Part shown: positions 1 to 9,118 of the stretch, piece after piece
How the letters are laid out: each line of letters starts with the position of its first letter
Numbering within the stretch: the first letter of the stretch is position 1
Source: Sediminibacillus halophilus
GTDB taxonomy: Bacteria > Bacillota > Bacilli > Bacillales > Amphibacillaceae
Length of the DNA stretch: 64,000 bases
Assembly: GCF_900103695.1 (NCBI RefSeq)
Contig: NZ_FNHF01000006.1
Coordinates: 124,001 to 188,000 of the forward strand
Direction: 5' to 3'
Program-made: the position numbers and the translations under genes
Notes under the pieces: generated by a model
Databases searched by the model: none
What the model was told of the DNA's origin: nothing
What the model saw: only the letters and a program-made list of their open reading frames with translations

Positions 1-354
1 ATACGATTTTGCTTTTCTCCAACACCGGCACCACTTCCCTTCTACAGGCTGTACTGTACTTAAGTTAACTACATACCAAAGGTGACAGTCAAACATCCAA
101 TAAAAGAAAGTGTTCTTTATATGAACGATGTGATTGGAGCCATTTAATAAGTGTTATACAAAAAAATAACTTAAAATGAATGCCAATGGCTCTCCTCTAT
201 CCTGGATGATAAGCGAGCTAATCGATGCCGGAAAAATACCCTTGGCTATTAACAGCTTCGTGTTTAACAACTGTTTATCAGAAAACCGAACCAGTATATG
301 GGTGAACGCATACACTAAAAAGACATATTTAAACAGACAGGGGAGTTGTGAACA
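1..354. other. No gene recognised at left edge
   Basis: I see no convincing gene here. Open frames are short and lack ribosome binding sites. The stretch ends in the GGGAG ribosome binding site of the CotF-like gene and presumably holds its promoter, though I could not place one with confidence. Confidence 0.5.
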
Positions 355-828
355 TTGGATAATACGTTAGCCTGGCATGAATCACTTGAATTGCACGAAA
401 TTACTGCCTTTAATTCTATTGGACTGATGAAATTGAAGACTACTCTGCCCAAAATCAAAAACCCGGAATTAAAAGGATTGTATCAGCAAGCGATCAAGCT
501 AATGGAAGCCAGTATAAAGGAACTACTTGCATTTTATCCCCATACACCAAGGGAGGAAGACGAAGAAAGAAAACAAGTGGACGAAACGCTGTTTCAAGGA
601 GACTTACTAGTTTTGACTAAAACTGCTGTGCGCAACTATGGTATCGCCATTACCGAAACGGCGACGCCAGCTTTAAAAAAGGTGCTGGTCAATCAACTGA
701 ATAAGATGATTCAAATGCATGATGATGTTTTCCAATTCATGTATAAACAAGGAAATTATCCAGCTTATGATTTAAAGAAATTGTTTAAGCATGACATGCA
801 GCTAGCGAAAAAAGCACTAAGCCTCTAA
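355..828 (+). CDS. CotF-like spore coat family protein
   Basis: A 157-residue, helix-rich protein resembling the CotF / YraG / YhcQ family of spore coat and spore-associated proteins. Two family-like blocks are visible: an N-terminal segment around LAWHESLELHE (residues 5-15) and a C-terminal segment containing RNYGIAITETATPAL (about 92-106), followed by a helix ending in HDMQLAKKAL. There is no signal peptide or membrane segment. The start is TTG, nine bases after GGGAG. The family is known for coat-associated proteins, but the exact role here is inferred. It is transcribed alone and is followed by a strong terminator. Confidence 0.72.
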   Translation: MDNTLAWHESLELHEITAFNSIGLMKLKTTLPKIKNPELKGLYQQAIKLMEASIKELLAFYPHTPREEDEERKQVDETLFQGDLLVLTKTAVRNYGIAITETATPALKKVLVNQLNKMIQMHDDVFQFMYKQGNYPAYDLKKLFKHDMQLAKKALSL

Positions 829-843
829 CGTCTTCCAAACGAA

Positions 844-887
844 AAACAGGAAGCCCATGCTCAACAGCTTGGACTTCCTGTTTTTTC
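844..887. terminator. Hairpin terminator between CotF-like gene and ohr
   Basis: ACAGGAAG pairs with CTTCCTGT, with a weakly pairing interior and a run of T on the plus strand. It lies between two convergent genes and probably serves the upstream plus-strand gene. Confidence 0.75.
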
Positions 888-899
888 TATTAATTGATT

Positions 900-1319
900 T
901 TAAACAGCTTTTGTATTCAATTTTACTTCAATGTTTCCCCGGGTTGCCTTCGAATATGGGCATACTTGGTGAGCTTGCTCAACCAGTTTTTCAGCTTCTT
1001 CCTGAGATAATCCTTTAATCTCAGCATTGAGGGTCACCCCGATTTTAAAGCCGTTATCTTCTGAATCCTTTAGAAAATCAACATCTGCAGTAATGGTGGA
1101 ATCGATATCTTTCTTTTGCTTGCTTGCTACTAAATTCAGCGCCCCATCGAAGCATGCAGAGTAACCGGCAGCAAATAACTGCTCGGGATTTGATCCTTTT
1201 GAATTGGGATCGTCGGCTGGATTGACTAGATCCAAATCAATGATTCCATCATCGGATTTTACATGACCGTTTCTTCCGCCTTTTGCCGTTGCATGGGAAG
1301 TGAATAATACATCACTCAT
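900..1319 (-). CDS. ohr: Organic hydroperoxide resistance protein (OsmC/Ohr)
   Basis: A 139-residue OsmC/Ohr-family thiol peroxidase that reduces organic hydroperoxides in the cytoplasm. The two catalytic cysteines are present: Cys56 in GYSACFDGAL and Cys120 in VCPYSKATRGN. The Ohr-type arrangement, with the second Cys followed by PYS, supports Ohr rather than OsmC proper. Length matches the family. ATG start preceded by GAGGATG. No OhrR-type MarR gene is adjacent. Confidence 0.92.
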   Translation of the reverse strand: MSDVLFTSHATAKGGRNGHVKSDDGIIDLDLVNPADDPNSKGSNPEQLFAAGYSACFDGALNLVASKQKKDIDSTITADVDFLKDSEDNGFKIGVTLNAEIKGLSQEEAEKLVEQAHQVCPYSKATRGNIEVKLNTKAV

Positions 1320-1465
1320 TAGTAAATCATCCTCCTCGTATTTTTATGTTCCTTTTTAATTTTCCTTTTTTTCGATAGTTTTAAACAACCTCTCCATTTT
1401 TCCCCTTCGTATAAATTCATCGATGCAGTAAAACCTATTAGAGAGATTCCAAAGAGGTGATACAG

Positions 1466-1726
1466 TTGAAACAACCAGAAGATAATGTAGAAACCATCTC
1501 CATAGAGGATGAAGCGGGTAACCAGAAGGATTATGAGGTCGATGCAGTCATTGAAATGGATAACAAAGAATACGTGCTGTATTCTTCTGGAACAGAACTT
1601 AAAATGAAACGGATTCTACATGAAGACGATGATGAATTTTTGCTCGACGTCTCCGAAGATGAAATGGCTAAATTAATCGACGCTTATGATGAAGCAATTG
1701 CTGAGGAAACGAAGGAAGTCCATTGA
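1466..1726 (+). CDS. DUF1292 family small acidic protein
   Basis: A strongly acidic protein of about 86 residues that fits the DUF1292 (YrzB-like) family: a short beta-rich domain with DEAGNQKDYEVDAVIEMD near the N terminus and KEYVLYSS in the middle. The function of the family is unknown. I chose the TTG at 1466 because AGAGGTGAT sits just upstream; the in-frame GTG at 1457 lies inside that ribosome binding site. The gene runs directly into the next one, whose own ribosome binding site overlaps this gene's end region. Confidence 0.75.
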   Translation: MKQPEDNVETISIEDEAGNQKDYEVDAVIEMDNKEYVLYSSGTELKMKRILHEDDDEFLLDVSEDEMAKLIDAYDEAIAEETKEVH

Positions 1727-1743
1727 CAGCAGAGGTGATGAGC

Positions 1744-1995
1744 TTGAAGAAAGAAGATATCCCGTTGGAGGCTGCAATGACAGCGATCAAACGGGCTCAG
1801 CAATGGACAGAGCTTGCCCAGACTGATCCTGCCAAGTTTACGGAGTCGCAAAACCACCTGACATATGCTCAAGAACAATTGGCCTTGGCCCACCAGAGTT
1901 TAAACTGGTTAAACGAAGAAGAGAAAAAGCAGCTTCAACGAGCAGATGATTTATTACGTCTCCTCAAGCAGACACAGCAATCGATCATTCGCTGA
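1744..1995 (+). CDS. Small helical protein of unknown function
   Basis: About 83 residues, predicted helical, rich in Glu, Gln and Lys, with no membrane segment. I do not recognise the family. The start chosen is TTG at 1744, preceded by AGAGGTGAT at good spacing; the frame is open further upstream to a TTG at 1723, but that would overlap the ribosome binding site. It follows the DUF1292 gene almost without a gap, so the two are probably one transcript. Confidence 0.6.
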   Translation: MKKEDIPLEAAMTAIKRAQQWTELAQTDPAKFTESQNHLTYAQEQLALAHQSLNWLNEEEKKQLQRADDLLRLLKQTQQSIIR

Positions 1996-1998
1996 AAG

Positions 1999-2035
1999 GT
2001 AAATAGTCCGGCCAATATACCGGCCGGGCTATTTG
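1999..2035. terminator. Bidirectional hairpin between convergent genes
   Basis: AAATAG-CCGGCC pairs with GGCCGG-CTATTT, giving a long GC-rich stem between two convergent genes. Confidence 0.65.
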
Positions 2036-2086
2036 ATGTTTTCCTTGTCTTTATATATCCCATACTTCCAAGAGGTCGTACATATA

Positions 2087-3172
2087 CTAAGCATTCCTAC
2101 CCGTCTGCTTTGGGGTCGTAAGCAAGGCAAGCAGCACGGCACTGCCGCCACCGATCAGTTTTCCAGCTACAACGGCAAACACGACATTCTGATTGATTCC
2201 AGCGACAAATCCAAGATGCCCTCCAAACGTAAATGCCCCACTTACAGCAAAAGCTACACTAAGGACCTTCCCTCTCGGTTCCATGAATTTCAGGGTGGCC
2301 AGCATGGGGATAATATGGGCCAATGAGGCCAATAAACCTGTTGTAGTCGCCTCATCGATTCCAACTCTATTTCCTATACTTCGCAGCGGTTTTCCACATA
2401 CTCTCCGAATAAAAGCCAGCATGGGGAAAGCACCTGCCAAAAATAACGCAACTGCTCCGACAATCTGAATCCCTTCATTGATCGGTGTCATCCCCGGAAT
2501 AATCACCAATCCTGTAAGAGTTTCCGTCCCTATCGCGCCAAGTCCTACAATAGCCACAAGCTGTACTCCTTTCCCAAATAGAGAAAAAATGAACAGCATT
2601 CTCTCTTTCTGTTTCCACAGTCCGATGGAAATGAAAATAGCCAGTAGAACAGGAATAATTAAGTTACGCATAATCATCAGAAAATCAAGACCAGCAATCA
2701 AGCCGCCAGTGAGACAACCTATAGGAACGGTAATAATACCGAGTAAAATTCCTTTGGCAAAATAAGGATAGTCCTGCCTTTCAAGCATCCCTAACGAAAC
2801 TGGAATCGTAAAAGCAATAGTCGGTCCAAGCATGGTACCCAGGAATACCCAGGAGAATAGTTCAGCCTGTTCCGTTTGTGACATTGCTTCAGCCAGGGAA
2901 TAACCTCCCATATCCAAGGCCAAAATCGTATTGGCGAAAGAAGCCGGATCAGCACCTATCAGACTATAGACCGGGAGCACCAAAGGGGTAAGTAATTTGG
3001 CAAGCACAGGCGCCAATGAAATGATGCCAACCATCGCCAAGGCAATGGTGCCCATGGCCTGAAAACCCTCACCGAATCGTTCCCCGAATCCGAACTTATT
3101 GCCAATGCATTGATCGACAGCCCCCAATACAAAGAACACAGCTACTAGGTAAATGATTAGTTCGTTTATCAT
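2087..3172 (-). CDS. eutH: Ethanolamine transporter EutH
   Basis: A hydrophobic protein of about 361 residues with roughly ten membrane segments, matching EutH, the ethanolamine permease family. Recognisable blocks include GNKFGFGERFGEGFQAMG near the N terminus and AFTFGGHLGFVAGINQN near the C terminus. The start is ATG 3172 behind GGTGA; the longer frame starts with a GTG inside that site. No other eut genes (ammonia lyase or microcompartment shell) lie nearby, so it may feed a distant pathway. Confidence 0.85.
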   Translation of the reverse strand: MINELIIYLVAVFFVLGAVDQCIGNKFGFGERFGEGFQAMGTIALAMVGIISLAPVLAKLLTPLVLPVYSLIGADPASFANTILALDMGGYSLAEAMSQTEQAELFSWVFLGTMLGPTIAFTIPVSLGMLERQDYPYFAKGILLGIITVPIGCLTGGLIAGLDFLMIMRNLIIPVLLAIFISIGLWKQKERMLFIFSLFGKGVQLVAIVGLGAIGTETLTGLVIIPGMTPINEGIQIVGAVALFLAGAFPMLAFIRRVCGKPLRSIGNRVGIDEATTTGLLASLAHIIPMLATLKFMEPRGKVLSVAFAVSGAFTFGGHLGFVAGINQNVVFAVVAGKLIGGGSAVLLALLTTPKQTGRNA

Positions 3173-3325
3173 GTATGTCACCAGCTTTTTTACATTTATC
3201 CATTCATTTTATCAACAGTTCGTCCCTTACTTCCAGTCACGACTGTCTTATTTGAAATTTTACTGTGCTAACTCTTCTATCAGCTGAATAAACTGTACAA
3301 GCTATCCATAAGGGAGAGAGATAAA

Positions 3326-3961
3326 GTGGGGATTTTTTTTAGCTATGTATTTTTGGGGCTTTCTCTAGCTGCTCCGATTGGACCCATCAACGCTGCTCAA
3401 TTGGACAAGGGGATCAAAAGTGGTTTTTTCCACGCCTGGTTGATAGGACTCGGTTCCTTGGCAGCAGATGTGTTGTACATGTTGACTGTTTATTTCGGAA
3501 TCGTTCATTTTTTGGAAACTCCGTTCATGAAAACGTTCCTTTGGTCTTTCGGCTGTTTTGTCTTATTATATACAGGCTTTGAAAGCCTCCTGAATGCGTA
3601 TAAACTTTCTGGCGGACAAGACCGAAACAACGAAAATGCTGCTTCAAAAACTTTTTTCACCGGCTTCTTCTTAGCGTTATCCAATCCATTGACCATTTTG
3701 TTCTGGCTCGGTATCTATGGGTCGGTATTGGCAAAAACAGCGGCACAATATGATACTTCCCATCTAGTCCTATACAGCAGTGCCGTTATCCTTGGCTTGA
3801 TTATCTGGGATATTACGATGGCCCTTATAGCCAGCAGCTTCCGTCGCCTCCTGACCGATCGGGTTTTAATCATCATCTCCGTGCTGTCCGGACTTTCCCT
3901 GATTTGTTTCGGAATTTATTTCGGTTGGCAAGCGGCAGCATTGCTGTTTCCTCTTCAATAA
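3326..3961 (+). CDS. LysE-family amino-acid exporter
   Basis: A 211-residue membrane protein of the LysE/RhtB translocator family. The signature APIGPINAAQLDKGIKSG lies at about residues 16-33, followed by five or six hydrophobic segments; SNPLTILFWLGIY is the typical fourth-helix motif. Family members export amino acids or related small molecules. The substrate cannot be read from sequence. GTG start preceded by GGGAGAGA. Confidence 0.85.
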   Translation: MGIFFSYVFLGLSLAAPIGPINAAQLDKGIKSGFFHAWLIGLGSLAADVLYMLTVYFGIVHFLETPFMKTFLWSFGCFVLLYTGFESLLNAYKLSGGQDRNNENAASKTFFTGFFLALSNPLTILFWLGIYGSVLAKTAAQYDTSHLVLYSSAVILGLIIWDITMALIASSFRRLLTDRVLIIISVLSGLSLICFGIYFGWQAAALLFPLQ

Positions 3962-4022
3962 CCAGATGACAGTCACCCATTTCCGCATTTGATAATAAAT
4001 TATCAAGGAAAGGGTGACGAAC

Positions 4023-4745
4023 ATGACGCTTTATACAAGCGAGGAACTATTCAGGAAACCAGAAGATATTAGCCATTCTCACTTTTCCAACTATCTAGCA
4101 TTCCTTGAAAAATTGGCTGACAAACAACACCGGTTCCCTTGTATACCTGCCGTACAGGGGGCTTCTTTGAAGCATTTTCGATTCGGCTTCCTACCTCGAC
4201 CCAGTAGTGGGTATGCCGTGGAAATGTTGGCAGACTTGCTTGCACAATACAGTCATTCCTATAAAGCAATTGGCCGTTACACATCCCTCATCCTATTCTT
4301 TGAAAATGATAAGGAACGTTCAGTGGCCGACTATGAATACTTATTTTGGAAACTGTTGAACGATCTCCATGACAGCGATTCCTTCGATTGGCCAGCCGAA
4401 ATTCCTGTTCATCCATCTGATCCTCTATGGGAATTTTGCTTTCATGGAGAACGGTATTTCATTTACACGGCTACGCCTGGTCATCAAAATCGGAAAAGCC
4501 GCAGTTTTCCTTGCTTTCTTCTTGCCTTCACACCGAGATGGGCATTCGAGCGATTCACGAACCAGCCGCACGCCTTGTCCATAAAAGAAAAAATAAGGCA
4601 GCGATTAACTGCCTATGATGAGGTACCTCCCCATCCAGATTTGAGCACTTATGGCCAGGGGGATAATTTTGAAGCGAAGCAATATTTTTTAAGGGAAGAT
4701 CAAACATCCAGTCAAAGCTGTCCATTCCATCCAAAGCAACATTAG
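4023..4745 (+). CDS. YqcI/YcgG family protein
   Basis: About 240 residues, soluble, resembling the YqcI/YcgG family (B. subtilis YcgG-like), whose biochemical role is unknown. Supporting blocks are FPCIPAVQGASLKHFRFGFL near residue 40 and HPSDPLWEFCFHGERYFIYT in the middle. ATG 4023 follows AAAGGGTGA, so I prefer it to the upstream GTG. The stop codon overlaps that of the convergent YvrJ gene. Confidence 0.75.
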   Translation: MTLYTSEELFRKPEDISHSHFSNYLAFLEKLADKQHRFPCIPAVQGASLKHFRFGFLPRPSSGYAVEMLADLLAQYSHSYKAIGRYTSLILFFENDKERSVADYEYLFWKLLNDLHDSDSFDWPAEIPVHPSDPLWEFCFHGERYFIYTATPGHQNRKSRSFPCFLLAFTPRWAFERFTNQPHALSIKEKIRQRLTAYDEVPPHPDLSTYGQGDNFEAKQYFLREDQTSSQSCPFHPKQH

Positions 4746-4897
4746 TCCTTATTGGATTCAATTAGCTTTACCAGGTTATTCACTGCTTTTTCCAATGCTT
4801 TGATTCGTTTTTCAAACCGATGGAGCAGATAGACAGTGATTGCGATGGGGAATCCCAGATTACTAATCAACTGGATAAATGTCAGATTATCAAACAT
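4742..4897 (-). CDS. YvrJ family small membrane protein (orphan copy)
   Basis: A 51-residue protein: an N-terminal hydrophobic segment followed by a charged helix. The block NLGFPIAITVYLLHRFE at about residues 13-29 closely matches NFGFPIAVTVYLFFRFE in the second YvrJ at 39263-39418. In B. subtilis YvrJ belongs to the SigO/RsoA regulon; this copy stands alone, convergent to the YqcI/YcgG gene. Its ribosome binding site is weak. Confidence 0.82.
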   Translation of the reverse strand: MFDNLTFIQLISNLGFPIAITVYLLHRFEKRIKALEKAVNNLVKLIESNKD

Positions 4898-5078
4898 AGC
4901 AGTCACTCAACCCCTTCCTGGTTTACACCATAAGTGGCATAGCCATATCCTTGATACCGCTATACTACGTTATATGAAGGGAATTCGCATCACGTAAAGG
5001 ACAACCACCATTCTGTAATAAAAAATCCACACTTGCTAAAGAAAAATGCAGGCACAGGACCTCTGTTAAATGAATGAA

Positions 5079-5107
5079 AAAACCGGCCTGCTTTTCAGGC
5101 CGATTTT
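5079..5107 (-). terminator. Terminator of the amino-acid permease gene
   Basis: On the minus strand CGGCCTG-AAAAG-CAGGCCG is followed by TTTTTT. The permease stop codon lies inside the hairpin. Confidence 0.9.
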
Positions 5108-6420
5108 TGTTTCCATTTCTTTTTCATGGATAAGGTGATCAAACCGATCAGGAGTAAAAACCCCAAGCTGATAAAAAGTCCAGGTCTACTGGATTTATCA
5201 AACAATGTTCCCGATACGGCCAGAAGAATCAGCAGTAACCCAATATATCTTTTCACCAGCTGCAACCCTGAAGGCTTCATTACCTTTTTATAAGAAAATA
5301 GAATAAACAGCCAGGTATAGAGCAGCATCAAGCCAGCAGCTGTGGTGAAATACTCATAAATTTTTTCAGGCAATAGCAAAGAAACAATAATGGACAAAAT
5401 CAGCCCGCTGGTCGTCAGACATAAGGCCCGAAGAGGGAGCTCCCTTTTTCCGGTTTTTTTGGTGAAAAGTTTGGGTGCATCGCCGTCTTTCGCCAGGCTG
5501 ACAATAATGGTGGTAATCGCATATAAAGAGGCGACCATCGTGGAAAAGCCGGCAATAATTAACGCTCCATTGAACACATGGGGAACAAAAGCAATATGGT
5601 ACTTATCCAATGCCAGAATAAAGGGACTTTCATCCGTGGAGAACTTGTTCCAAGCCACCAGATGAAGAGCCAGCCACAAGGAGGCTATATAAATGACCGT
5701 CAAAGATAATAGCATGATTTTGCCCGACTTAGGAGCCTCCTTTGGTTCCTTCAGCTCGTTAGCCATTATTCCCATTACTTCGATTCCCCCAAAAGCATAA
5801 AAAGCAAAAATCAAAGCTGTCCAAAACCCAACCAGGCCATTCGGGAACAATTCCTGAAAACCAAATGCGAAAGACGGAGACTCTTTCTGGCCATTTAGCA
5901 CACCAGAAACCGCCAATATGGCTATAATGATAAACATCACTATCGCTGCGACCTTTACCACAGCAAATATATTTTCAAACCGTTCAAAACCACTGACTCC
6001 AGTGAGGATGACAATCAGGCCCAGTACACCGAATACCGAGGCAAGAACCCACAATGGTACCTTTGGAAACCAAAATTGCGAGAAAATGCCAAGTGCTGTC
6101 AGCTGGCTTCCCATGATCAGCATTTCCGACGACCAATATACCCAGCCATTGCTGAACCCAGCCCAATGACCATAGGCTGTTTTTGCATAGGAACGAAAGG
6201 ACCCCTCTGCCGGATGCTTGGCAGTCATTCTGGCAAGTGCGTCAAATACGACATATGTACCTGCCGCTGCTAAAATGAAGGCAAACAATACTGAAGGACC
6301 AGTTTGCCTGATGGCAATACTTGATCCTAAAAAATATCCGGTACCGATAATACACCCGATACCAATCATGGAAAGCTGCCACCATCTTATTTTTTTCTGG
6401 TTTTCCCCTTGCTTCTTCAT
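5095..6420 (-). CDS. APC-family amino-acid permease
   Basis: A 441-residue integral membrane protein with about twelve hydrophobic segments. The N-terminal block SMIGIGCIIGTGYFLGSS (about residues 17-34) is the substrate-binding region of amino-acid/polyamine/organocation permeases, and AFYAFGGIEVMGIMANE in the middle is the helix-6 signature. It is closest in appearance to the YtnA/proline-specific permease group; the substrate is not determined. ATG start behind GGAGGG. Confidence 0.85.
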   Translation of the reverse strand: MKKQGENQKKIRWWQLSMIGIGCIIGTGYFLGSSIAIRQTGPSVLFAFILAAAGTYVVFDALARMTAKHPAEGSFRSYAKTAYGHWAGFSNGWVYWSSEMLIMGSQLTALGIFSQFWFPKVPLWVLASVFGVLGLIVILTGVSGFERFENIFAVVKVAAIVMFIIIAILAVSGVLNGQKESPSFAFGFQELFPNGLVGFWTALIFAFYAFGGIEVMGIMANELKEPKEAPKSGKIMLLSLTVIYIASLWLALHLVAWNKFSTDESPFILALDKYHIAFVPHVFNGALIIAGFSTMVASLYAITTIIVSLAKDGDAPKLFTKKTGKRELPLRALCLTTSGLILSIIVSLLLPEKIYEYFTTAAGLMLLYTWLFILFSYKKVMKPSGLQLVKRYIGLLLILLAVSGTLFDKSSRPGLFISLGFLLLIGLITLSMKKKWKQKSA

Positions 6421-6628
6421 CTGTAATCCCTCCAGCTTTATCGAACTTATTGTTACTGAGAAGCAGATGGTTTATACAGGGAAAAGATTGGATGCTTTAG
6501 GGTTAGTACTAGGAAAAAAAGGTTCCAGAAACACCAAAAAGCTGCCAGAAACAATAAGTTGCTTCCGACAGCTTTATGAAAGAGCAGGCTCAATACTATA
6601 TTAATTTACAAGGCTGTCCGACTAACTT

Positions 6629-6760
6629 CAGGCTTTGCGCCTAACGCCGGCATACCCCTTTTGCAGGGGCATATTTCCTTTATCTCCTGCATATATAGAA
6701 AGTTTGGCGAAGTCCGCCGCTTTGCGCGGCAATGCCGAACCACCCCCGTTGCGGGGGCGC
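6629..6760 (-). repeat. Array of four GCAAA/C-loop hairpins in the 3' region of an efflux gene
   Basis: Read on the minus strand just after the MFS stop codon, four GC-rich hairpins follow each other: CCCCC-GCAAC-GGGGG (about 6742-6759), GCCGC-GCAAA-GCGGC (about 6715-6731), CCCCT-GCAAA-AGGGG (about 6655-6669) and AGGC-GCAAA-GCCT (6630-6642). All four have five-base loops starting GCAA. I infer a dispersed repeat or a structured 3' untranslated region. The overlapping open frames look like chance. The rest of 6421-6764 holds nothing recognisable. Confidence 0.7.
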
Positions 6761-6764
6761 ACTT

Positions 6765-8213
6765 CTATCGCCGCTCCCCGGTCGCTTCCGCTTTTCTTTC
6801 CTGCTCGGCTCTTTCTTGGGCTGGGGTGGTGCCTTTTATGAAGAAACTGAGCGCTAAGCCTATGACGGATAAGGCGGTGGCTACCCAAAAGGAGACGTTT
6901 ACGCCGTGGATCAGGTCGCTGGCTGCAGCGTCGGGGCCGCTGTCTAAAGCGGCGCTGGTCATCACGGTAACAAGAATAGCCGTTCCAATTGAAGCGGCCA
7001 CTTGCCGCATGGTATTATTCATTGCTGTCCCATGAGGAATCAGCTTCAGGGGCAGCTGGTTAAGTCCTGCAGTGGTGACTGGCATCATGACCATGGACAT
7101 GCCGAGCATGCGGATACCAAATACTACTGTTAAGTAAAGTAGCGATGTCTCTGTCGACAAATTGGTAAACAGGAAGGTGGTAATTGTCATGATGGTCAAC
7201 CCGGTTATTGCCAGCCAACGGGCGCCGATCCGATCGAAAATTCTACCAGTAATCGGAGACATCGCCCCCATTAATAAAGCCCCCGGCATGATCATGATTC
7301 CTGATTCCAGCGCGGTAAAATCAAGCATGTTTTGCATATAGATCGGCAAAATAGTCTCAGAGCCAATCAGACTCATAAACACAATCATCCCGATGATGGT
7401 TGTGATGGTAAACGTTTTATACTTAAACACCCTGAATTCCAAGATCGGCTGCACCAGCTTGAATTGCCTGAAAATAAATACCGACAATGCAACTGCACCG
7501 ACGATAAGGGATGCCACAACTTGTATGCTGTCCCAGCCGCTGTTTCCGGCGCTGCTGAATCCATACAACAATCCGCCGAACCCTAAGGAAGACAAAATAA
7601 TTGAGAGGATGTCCACTTTTGGACGCGTGAGCTCGTTAACATTTTTCAAGGCAAAATAAGCAATGACAATATCAATGATTGCAATGGGCAGAATGATGAA
7701 AAACATGACCCGCCACGGATAGCTTTCCACAATATATCCCGATAAAGTCGGGCCAATGGCAGGCGCAAAGGAAATGACAAGGCCGACATTTCCCATCGCA
7801 GCACCACGCTTCTCGATTGGAAAAATGGTCAAGAACACAGTCATCATCAAAGGCAGCATAATCCCCGCCCCTGCAGCCTGCACGACACGTCCTACCATCA
7901 GGATGAAATACGAGGGGGCAATGCCGCATATCAAGGTACCCGCAGCAAAGCAGGTCATTGCGGTAATAAATAGCTTTCTCGTTGTAAATGTTTCAATTAA
8001 AAATGCAGTGATCGGAATCATAATCCCATTCACAAGCATGAAAATCGTTGTCAGCCATTGGGCGGTGTTCTCCGAAATATGAAAATCACCCATAATATGC
8101 GGGATAGCTGTTGCCATCAGTGTCTGGTTCAATATCGCTACAAACGCACCAGCAAGCAAGACCGCTACTATTGGAAACCGATTCTGCACTTGTTCCGGTT
8201 GTGTTTCTGCCAT
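6765..8213 (-). CDS. MFS multidrug efflux transporter, DHA2 (EmrB/QacA) type
   Basis: A 482-residue drug:proton antiporter-like membrane protein with about fourteen hydrophobic segments. Motifs typical of the DHA2 group are seen: LNQTLMATAIPHIMGDF at about residues 28-44 and GRVVQAAGAGIMLPL at about 107-121. It would export drugs or toxic compounds. ATG start behind AAGGAG. A TetR-type regulator gene lies 24 bases upstream in the same direction, so the regulator and pump are probably co-transcribed and autoregulated. Confidence 0.9.
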   Translation of the reverse strand: MAETQPEQVQNRFPIVAVLLAGAFVAILNQTLMATAIPHIMGDFHISENTAQWLTTIFMLVNGIMIPITAFLIETFTTRKLFITAMTCFAAGTLICGIAPSYFILMVGRVVQAAGAGIMLPLMMTVFLTIFPIEKRGAAMGNVGLVISFAPAIGPTLSGYIVESYPWRVMFFIILPIAIIDIVIAYFALKNVNELTRPKVDILSIILSSLGFGGLLYGFSSAGNSGWDSIQVVASLIVGAVALSVFIFRQFKLVQPILEFRVFKYKTFTITTIIGMIVFMSLIGSETILPIYMQNMLDFTALESGIMIMPGALLMGAMSPITGRIFDRIGARWLAITGLTIMTITTFLFTNLSTETSLLYLTVVFGIRMLGMSMVMMPVTTAGLNQLPLKLIPHGTAMNNTMRQVAASIGTAILVTVMTSAALDSGPDAAASDLIHGVNVSFWVATALSVIGLALSFFIKGTTPAQERAEQERKAEATGERR

Positions 8214-8237
8214 GCTGTCATCTCCTTTATTTTAAAA

Positions 8238-9104
8238 TTAGAGCAGTCTCTCCATTTGTGCCAACGTGCTTGTTGCATTCACGTTTTGTTTTAAGTAAGA
8301 GAGCAAAGCCTGCAGTAAAAAATCGCGCGGCTTTTCTTCTTTCACTTCCTGTTCCATTAGATCGATTGCATCACACAGTTCGCTTCGCTCTTGCTTCGGT
8401 AGTGAAACGAGTTGCTCCTTTAATTGGCCAAACAATTTTTCAAGCTGTTCATTCCGCTCAAATGGCTCTAAATCGAACTGAAATGTTTCGTATTCCCGCA
8501 TCAATTCATTCGTAAGTACCGCCTGCTTACCGCTGTGCTTTTCGACAGCTGTATCGAGCGTATCAACAATATACTCTGCTATCCGATACAAATTCACCGG
8601 TTTTTCTTCTTGAACGGTCAGCTGGACGAACTCCTTTATGATCCCCTGTAGCGTGACGGTAAGGTCCCAGATGATGGGTTCAACCTTATCCTGATAAGCA
8701 TCCCGTAACAGCTTCCTATGCCAGCTAAGCATGGCTGCTCTTGTCCGTTTGCTTAATGCAAGTAACTCCCTGTTGTTCTCTTTAGGGAGCGACTTATACA
8801 ATATATTGAAAAAGTCCTTGTTTTCAAACATTCCCTCTAACTCAATCAGAATGGACTGCTTAAATACTTCCCTTGGAACCAGCGTCTTATCCAAGTAGAT
8901 TGTCCTCGCTTTCTCGAACATTCGCTTATGGTTGGATTCAAAAACCTGGATTAGCAAATCCTCTTTGGAATCGAATAACTTGTAAAGCAGTCCTTTGGAT
9001 ACGCCACAATCATCTGCGATTTCCTGCATCGACGTAGAGAAATACCCTTTCCTGGAAAAACATTTGATTGCTGATTGTATGATTTCCATCCGCTTTTCCG
9101 TCAA
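8238..9104 (-). CDS. TetR-family regulator of the adjacent efflux pump
   Basis: A 288-residue TetR-type repressor. The N-terminal helix-turn-helix spans about residues 10-45, with TSMQEIADDCGVSKGLLYK. The ligand domain is long for the family. A short C-terminal block, DFLLQALLSYLKQN, resembles the C terminus of the other TetR gene in this window at 34942. TTG start behind GGAGGTGA. It lies upstream of the MFS gene, so control of that pump is the simplest inference. Confidence 0.87.
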   Translation of the reverse strand: MTEKRMEIIQSAIKCFSRKGYFSTSMQEIADDCGVSKGLLYKLFDSKEDLLIQVFESNHKRMFEKARTIYLDKTLVPREVFKQSILIELEGMFENKDFFNILYKSLPKENNRELLALSKRTRAAMLSWHRKLLRDAYQDKVEPIIWDLTVTLQGIIKEFVQLTVQEEKPVNLYRIAEYIVDTLDTAVEKHSGKQAVLTNELMREYETFQFDLEPFERNEQLEKLFGQLKEQLVSLPKQERSELCDAIDLMEQEVKEEKPRDFLLQALLSYLKQNVNATSTLAQMERLL

Positions 9105-9118
9105 ACCCTCTCACCTCC

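Noticed and set aside
176-370. 64-codon frame at the left edge
   Set aside because: No ribosome binding site and it overlaps the CotF-like gene start.
1457-1465. GTG 1457 as start of the DUF1292 gene
   Set aside because: It lies inside the AGAGGTGAT ribosome binding site; TTG 1466 fits better.
6628-6888. 86-codon minus-strand frame through the hairpin array
   Set aside because: It overlaps the MFS gene in another frame and translates GC-rich hairpins; looks like chance.
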